DNA from: an uncultured Planctomycetaceae bacterium
GTDB lineage: Bacteria; Planctomycetota; Planctomycetia; Planctomycetales; Planctomycetaceae
DNA: 35,864 nucleotides
Direction of reading: 5' to 3'
Assembly (NCBI GenBank): GCA_903921605.1
Contig: CAIXQV010000296.1
Span: 1 to 35,864 of the forward strand
Position 1 is the stretch's first letter, and every line of letters starts with the position of its first letter. Shown here piece by piece: positions 32,346 to 35,864 of the stretch. Made by a program: the position numbers and the translations under genes. The notes below the pieces were generated by a model. It saw nothing but the letters and a program-made list of their open reading frames with translations, made no database searches and was not told the DNA's origin.

Positions 32346-33664
32346 ATCGCGCCCTCCGGTTCGGAGGCATTGTTTCCGGCCCCCGGTTCCGGCATCGGGC
32401 CAGTGACAGGTTGAAGCAGGATAATTTGTTCGACTTGCTGAGTCCTGATCGTGGCCAATGGATCGGCCGTTGAATCTTTCGTCGATGCAGGGGTCGCGGG
32501 GGACGTTGAAACGGTCGACGAACTGTCATCAATTGCATCGTCAAGCGGTGAGTCCTGCGAAGTCGAATCGCCAAAGACCAGCTTGAGTTTTTCCAGATCG
32601 GCCGCGTTGACAAGCTGCATGCGCACTCGAATCGCCAGTGGCAGTGACTGCTGCTGCTCACTGTTCCACGTCGATGCCCAGGACGAACCACTGAAGTATT
32701 CGAACCGGCAACTGACGACCTCCGGTATCAGGCCAAACTTCGGCACGTTCTGAACAGGAGTCTCTGCGGTCGGGGTTGCTCCGCTGGATTCTGCCTGAGC
32801 ATTCGCAGGCGGAAACAGCAGTGTTTCCAACGTTGTGCGATCGACCGAGGCATCGCTCTCTGCGGCAGAATCTTCCAGGAGTGAATCCTGCTGATTCAAT
32901 GCAGACTGCAGCGACAGCGATTCCGTTTGGATGCGATAAAGACCAGCCTGAAGAGACTGATTGCCGCCGATCATCCCTGGAGCCTGAAACTGCCAGATGA
33001 TCGTTTGATACTCGGAGACTTTGGGGGCGACTCCTTCGACACTGATCGAGTCTTCGGATGCAGCCACCGGCTCGGGTGCTGGAGTCGATGCGGGAAAGGC
33101 TGGATCACCCACCGGCACTGATGTGTCGGAGGGGCCAGGTGTCGCGCCGAGAACAGGTGGGATTTCCTTCGTTGGCTGCTCAATGGAGAGCTTCATTGAC
33201 GAACTGTTACCCACGAGTGAAACCTGGCTGGGGATCGCCAACGAGTTCCCGGATGCAAGTCCCGCGAAAACAGAGGGCTCATTCAGAGCCGGATCAGTGC
33301 CACTACTAAGCGGATCAGCGGCGAACGGATCAACGAGTGGTGCTGGCGGCTCGGCAGAGAGTGCCGACGATTCGTTGGTCATCTCCAGTGATGGCACAAC
33401 CTTTGGATTTGTGTCCGGTGCCGAAACGCTTTGCAGATCACGCTCAAGCATTTGCAGCAGTGATCGCGTGAGTTGCTGCTCCGTCGCCTGAGCCTGCCCG
33501 GCTGTGAGGTAGCTGTTGTACATCGACATCATGCCCCATACCACGGACATCAAGGCCGCGACGAGAACAGAAGCGATCAGCATTTCGACCAGCGTGTAGC
33601 CACCACGTTTCAGTCGAACGGTCCGAGTATCGGACGCAAAGTTTACCAGGGTGCTCGGCCTCAT
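32342..33664 (-). CDS. T2SS minor pseudopilin GspJ-like
   Basis: A 440-residue pseudopilin. Cleavage is expected after Gly22 (LKRGG, then YTLVEMLIASVLVAALMSVV, with Glu5), followed by the helix SYLTAGQAQATEQQLTRSLLQMLERDLQ typical of GspJ. Usual GspJ is about 200 residues; here two low-complexity Pro/Ser/Ala-rich stretches (about residues 82-135 and 163-208) and a long acidic C-tail enlarge it. The globular part (EYQTIIWQFQ, then VVSCRFEYFSGSSWASTW) matches the GspJ C-terminal pattern. It overlaps gspI upstream (ATGA at 33661-33664) and gspK downstream (ATGA at 32342-32345). Assignment to GspJ rests on position and the helix pattern. Confidence 0.85.
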   Translation of the reverse strand: MRPSTLVNFASDTRTVRLKRGGYTLVEMLIASVLVAALMSVVWGMMSMYNSYLTAGQAQATEQQLTRSLLQMLERDLQSVSAPDTNPKVVPSLEMTNESSALSAEPPAPLVDPFAADPLSSGTDPALNEPSVFAGLASGNSLAIPSQVSLVGNSSSMKLSIEQPTKEIPPVLGATPGPSDTSVPVGDPAFPASTPAPEPVAASEDSISVEGVAPKVSEYQTIIWQFQAPGMIGGNQSLQAGLYRIQTESLSLQSALNQQDSLLEDSAAESDASVDRTTLETLLFPPANAQAESSGATPTAETPVQNVPKFGLIPEVVSCRFEYFSGSSWASTWNSEQQQSLPLAIRVRMQLVNAADLEKLKLVFGDSTSQDSPLDDAIDDSSSTVSTSPATPASTKDSTADPLATIRTQQVEQIILLQPVTGPMPEPGAGNNASEPEGAI

Positions 33665-34326
33665 AGCAGGCCTCCGGATTGCATCGTGCCGGGTTGCGGC
33701 GAACCCGGTTCGTCCATCCCCTGCATCAGCTCATCCAACGCGCCCTCGGGAGGCGGTCCGGAGATCCAGCGAGTCAGCGAGAATCGAATCGGTCGTGGCA
33801 GCGTTTGATCGCCCTGAAGAACGTCCACGGTCAGAGCCCACATGCCTGGCTTAGCGGCCAGAGGCTCGATTCGAACCGAATGGCGCCACTCAGGATTGGT
33901 CTCATCGATTGTTGGTTCAACGGTGTCCTGACTTGTCGAAAACGGATCCTGAGCATTCACATCATCGGCTGTTTCTTCGATCGGTGCCGGAAGAGGAATC
34001 AACGGCATGGATTCGATGAGCTCCATCGGTCGCATGCCCAGCAGCAGCTCATTCAGAGTTTGTTCGCAAAGCTGCTGAGCTTCGGAATGCAGTCTGGCCT
34101 TTTGTGATTGATCACGTCCCATTCCCGCCAGCCGCGCCAACACCACAGCGCTGCCCATCAGGATCGCGGTGGCAATGATGACTTCAATCAGCGAGAACCC
34201 ACGATGAGCTTTTTTCGATGTTTGCAAACCCCCGGCGAGCGGTAGGGCGTGAGCCCTCCGATTACGCTGAGGTTGGCTCGGAGGGCTGACACCCTGCCGC
34301 TCGCCGGAGAGATGGTGTGGCCTCAT
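33661..34326 (-). CDS. T2SS minor pseudopilin GspI-like
   Basis: A 221-residue pseudopilin with cleavage after Gly43 (HRG, then FSLIEVIIATAILMGSAVVL, Glu5 present). The following helix (GRDQSQKARLHSEAQQLCEQ) and the tail fit GspI/GspV. The ATG at 34326 overlaps the gspH stop (ATGA), which supports it. The 43-residue leader contains a complete family A repeat pair (34232-34307). A TTG at 34227 would give a normal 10-residue leader (LQTSKKAHRG) and leave the repeat outside the protein; the true start needs testing. The mature protein has a Pro/Asp-rich loop around residues 95-130. Confidence 0.85.
   Translation of the reverse strand: MRPHHLSGERQGVSPPSQPQRNRRAHALPLAGGLQTSKKAHRGFSLIEVIIATAILMGSAVVLARLAGMGRDQSQKARLHSEAQQLCEQTLNELLLGMRPMELIESMPLIPLPAPIEETADDVNAQDPFSTSQDTVEPTIDETNPEWRHSVRIEPLAAKPGMWALTVDVLQGDQTLPRPIRFSLTRWISGPPPEGALDELMQGMDEPGSPQPGTMQSGGLL
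34232..34307. repeat. Family A facing pair at the gspI 5' end
   Basis: Two 30-base units, 34232-34261 and 34278-34307, are reverse complements with three mismatches and a 16-base spacer. They would form a long hairpin in the mRNA just after the gspH/gspI junction. If the ATG at 34326 is used, the element encodes leader residues such as RRAHALPLAGG. Confidence 0.9.
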
Positions 34327-35024
34327 CGCAACGCCTCAGTCATATCGGTCGTGGTCGGTGTTTGCTGGGGCACAACTCTTGTAGGGGCCGAATAGCTTGC
34401 CATGGCCGTGAGTCCTCGCAGAGTCACATCCACCACAAAATCCCGCTGCCCGGTTACTCGAATCGTTGCGTCTTCTGTACGACCGCTGGGCTGAAAGTGA
34501 ATGGGGTCGGACCAGCGTCGAAGGTTTGTGGCCGATGACTCAGAAGCGATGAGGCCTGATGTGACTGGCTCTGCAAAGGTAACGCCAACTGGAAGTCGAC
34601 CTTCTCGTAAAGTCAGTGAGATCAGATTGCTCTCGCCCGTGCCGTCAATTGGCTGTGTGGGAACTTCGGCGGATTCGGTCGAGAGTCCAGAAGGAGTCGT
34701 TGCTGCCCCGGACGGATCTTCGAGCACCGTAATCGTCGCATTGACCGGTGCTGGTATGCGTTCAATCACATAACGGCCGCCAGCAATTTCGTAACGGAAC
34801 GAAACTACTGAGCCTTCTCGAATGGCCAGGGATCGTGCTTTGGCTAACGATGCCTGAAGCTCTTTCGCAGCACCGGTGAGGCGGCTCTTGTCCAGAGGAC
34901 CTCGCATGGAGGGAAGAACAAGTCCCGCGACCGCCGCCAGCACGGCCATGACAATCAACAACTCCACGAGCGAAAATCCGCCGCGGAGTTGCTGTTGATT
35001 GTAATGGTGCGACGGTGTGTTCAT
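34323..35024 (-). CDS. T2SS minor pseudopilin GspH-like
   Basis: A 233-residue pseudopilin. Cleavage is expected after Gly16 (QQQLRGG, then FSLVELLIVMAVLAAVAGLV, Glu5 present), followed by KSRLTGAAKELQASLAKARS, the usual GspH helix, and the strand VVSFRYEIAGGRYVIERI. A Ser/Thr/Pro-rich loop (about residues 115-145) enlarges it beyond the normal 160-180. I chose the ATG at 35024 (MNTPSHHYNQQQ) because it gives a normal leader; the open frame continues to 35087 without family similarity. It follows gspG with a 147-base gap containing a GC-rich hairpin, the only sizeable gap inside the pseudopilin gene block. Confidence 0.86.
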   Translation of the reverse strand: MNTPSHHYNQQQLRGGFSLVELLIVMAVLAAVAGLVLPSMRGPLDKSRLTGAAKELQASLAKARSLAIREGSVVSFRYEIAGGRYVIERIPAPVNATITVLEDPSGAATTPSGLSTESAEVPTQPIDGTGESNLISLTLREGRLPVGVTFAEPVTSGLIASESSATNLRRWSDPIHFQPSGRTEDATIRVTGQRDFVVDVTLRGLTAMASYSAPTRVVPQQTPTTTDMTEALR

Positions 35025-35108
35025 GAGGCAGCGATCTGCTTGTTCCTGAAGACTCGCAACGAGATAACTGTTGAGGCTGAGATTCAAGGTGGTGCAGAAG
35101 CCGTTAAA

Positions 35109-35129
35109 CCACCGGGGTAAACCCGGTGG
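35109..35129. repeat. Hairpin between gspG and gspH (family D)
   Basis: CCACCGGG (35109-35116) pairs perfectly with CCCGGTGG (35122-35129) around GTAAA. It lies in the gspG-gspH gap. It could protect the upstream gspG message or partly end transcription, giving more major pseudopilin than minor ones; that role is inferred. Confidence 0.75.
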
Positions 35130-35171
35130 CGTAAAGGACTGATCGCCAAAAGCCCGTTGCTACCAGGGAGA

Positions 35172-35759
35172 TTACTCTTTGGACTCAGAGCTTGAACCTT
35201 CGTTGCCTTCACCATCGCCGGTCCAGCTGACAATATCGTCGTCGGTGTTTTCCTGACCGTCAGGACCATAGGACCAGATGTCGGGGACGTTGATTTTGTT
35301 GTGAGTCGGAGGGTATTCGTAAGCGTAAGCTTTGCCCCAGGGATCGGCAGGCAGTTTTTCGGTCTTGATGTATGGACCATCCCAGCTGCCGCCGCCGCCT
35401 TCCGATGATGACGAATCACCTTCGGCCGGTTCCGAGTCGCTGCTGGAGGAGTCTTCAGATGACGAACTGCTGCCATCAGAACTCGGCTTTGATACCAGAG
35501 CTGCCAGACCTTCTTCCGTTGCCGGAAACTTATTCATATCAACCGCATAACGCTCGAGTGCCGATTGAAACATGCCGATCTGAGTTTTGACGGCGTTGAT
35601 GTCGGCCTTCTGTTTACTCCCCAGCAGGCGAGGACCGATCAAAGAAACCAGCAGCACAAGAATCGCCATCACGATCAAAAGTTCGGTCAGAGTAAAGCCG
35701 CTGCGAACGACATTGCTCTTTGAAATCAGTGATCGTGTTGGTGTCAGTTTTTTCATCAT
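35172..35759 (-). CDS. gspG: T2SS major pseudopilin GspG
   Basis: A 195-residue major pseudopilin. Cleavage is expected after the Gly in VVRSG, then FTLTELLIVMAILVLLVSLI with Glu5. The helix KQKADINAVKTQIGMFQSAL and RYAVDMNKFPATEEGLAAL are GspG signatures, and the C-terminal part (DPWGKAYAYEYPP, then DIWSYGPDGQENTDDDI) holds the calcium-binding loop. Odd is a 32-residue Ser/Asp/Glu/Gly-rich insertion between the TEEGL helix and the DGPYI strand, plus a similar tail (GNEGSSSESKE). The ATG at 35759 follows GAGG closely; the ATG at 35756 (spacing 6) is equally likely. First pseudopilin gene of the operon in the window; GspD, GspE and GspF would lie beyond the right edge. Confidence 0.95.
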   Translation of the reverse strand: MMKKLTPTRSLISKSNVVRSGFTLTELLIVMAILVLLVSLIGPRLLGSKQKADINAVKTQIGMFQSALERYAVDMNKFPATEEGLAALVSKPSSDGSSSSSEDSSSSDSEPAEGDSSSSEGGGGSWDGPYIKTEKLPADPWGKAYAYEYPPTHNKINVPDIWSYGPDGQENTDDDIVSWTGDGEGNEGSSSESKE

Positions 35760-35801
35760 TATCCTCTGCATCTGATTCTCCTTATGAACAAAACAATTAC
35801 A

Positions 35802-35864
35802 CCGGCGAGCGGCAGGGCGTCAGCCCTCCGAGTGCGTTGAGATTTTCTCGGAGTGCTGACGCCC
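35802..35864. repeat. Family A facing pair upstream of gspG, cut by the window end
   Basis: Left unit 35802-35831 and the start of the facing unit at 35848-35864. The 16-base spacer (35832-35847) resembles the spacer of the pair at 34262-34277, with about 10 of 16 bases shared. It lies 42 bases before the gspG start codon, in the leader or in the gap behind an upstream gene not visible here. Confidence 0.85.

Noticed and set aside
32232..35864. Repeats in the T2SS region as a possible CRISPR array
   Set aside because: The units are few, face each other, and are separated by kilobases of coding sequence rather than regular unique spacers; no cas gene is present.

Overview
The window looks like a chromosome segment of a planctomycete (Planctomycetota, probably order Planctomycetales). 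Markers for this are a DUF1559 pseudopilin-like protein with an H-x9-DG C-terminus, a DUF1549/DUF1553 protein with a Planctomycete cytochrome C motif, a secreted sulfatase, a planctomycete-style ECF sigma factor, and a type II secretion (T2SS) cluster with PilM/PilN/PilO-like GspL/GspM proteins. Genus cannot be decided from the sequence alone. No rRNA, tRNA, CRISPR array, transposase or prophage gene was recognised.

Layout. 1-2.3 kb: minus-strand pair for 4-hydroxyproline breakdown (Cys/Cys epimerase, then an FAD D-amino-acid dehydrogenase, ATGA-coupled). 2.7-3.6 kb: membrane-anchored C39-like cysteine peptidase. 3.6-5.0 kb: secreted PQQ-type beta-propeller. 5.3-6.6 kb: MFS transporter, convergent with an ECF sigma factor (6.6-7.3 kb). 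7.6-8.8 kb: exported aldose 1-epimerase. 9.2-11.0 kb: sulfatase, convergent with a HATPase (RsbW-like) regulator. 12.4-14.7 kb: His/Cys-rich exported protein, DUF1559 protein and a small ORF. 14.9-17.1 kb: glycogen debranching enzyme GlgX. 17.4-19.4 kb: a plus-strand operon of two membrane-anchored coiled-coil proteins plus a 42-residue membrane microprotein, ending in a bidirectional terminator. 19.5-27.3 kb: minus-strand run of SMP-30 lactonase, creatininase-family amidohydrolase, class V aminotransferase, mannonate dehydratase, biotin ligase and a 1003-residue DUF1549/DUF1553 protein. 27.5-28.0 kb: LRR-like lipoprotein. 28.1-35.8 kb: T2SS cluster on the minus strand, transcribed gspG, gspH, gspI, gspJ, gspK, gspL (PilM-PilN fusion), gspM (PilO-like), with ATGA or TAATG overlaps at most junctions. 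GspD, GspE and GspF are not in the window and may lie beyond the right edge.

How the genes fit together. Sulfatase, mutarotase, lactonase, mannonate dehydratase, an ExuT-like MFS transporter and GlgX fit a polysaccharide and sugar-acid degrading lifestyle. The T2SS would export such enzymes. This functional link is inference; the operon structures are read directly.

The most unusual signal is a set of dispersed palindromic repeats. One family (core GGCGAGCGGCAGGGCGT) forms facing pairs at 32.2, 34.2 and 35.8 kb and a single copy at 6.6 kb. Two pairs lie in the 5' coding ends of gspK and gspI, in the same reading frame, so they encode part of the prepilin leader that the prepilin peptidase would remove. 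The single copy supplies the stop codon of the MFS gene. Other inverted-repeat families lie at 1-53, 7472-7571 (with a relative at 20434-20465), 30550-30615 and 35109-35129.
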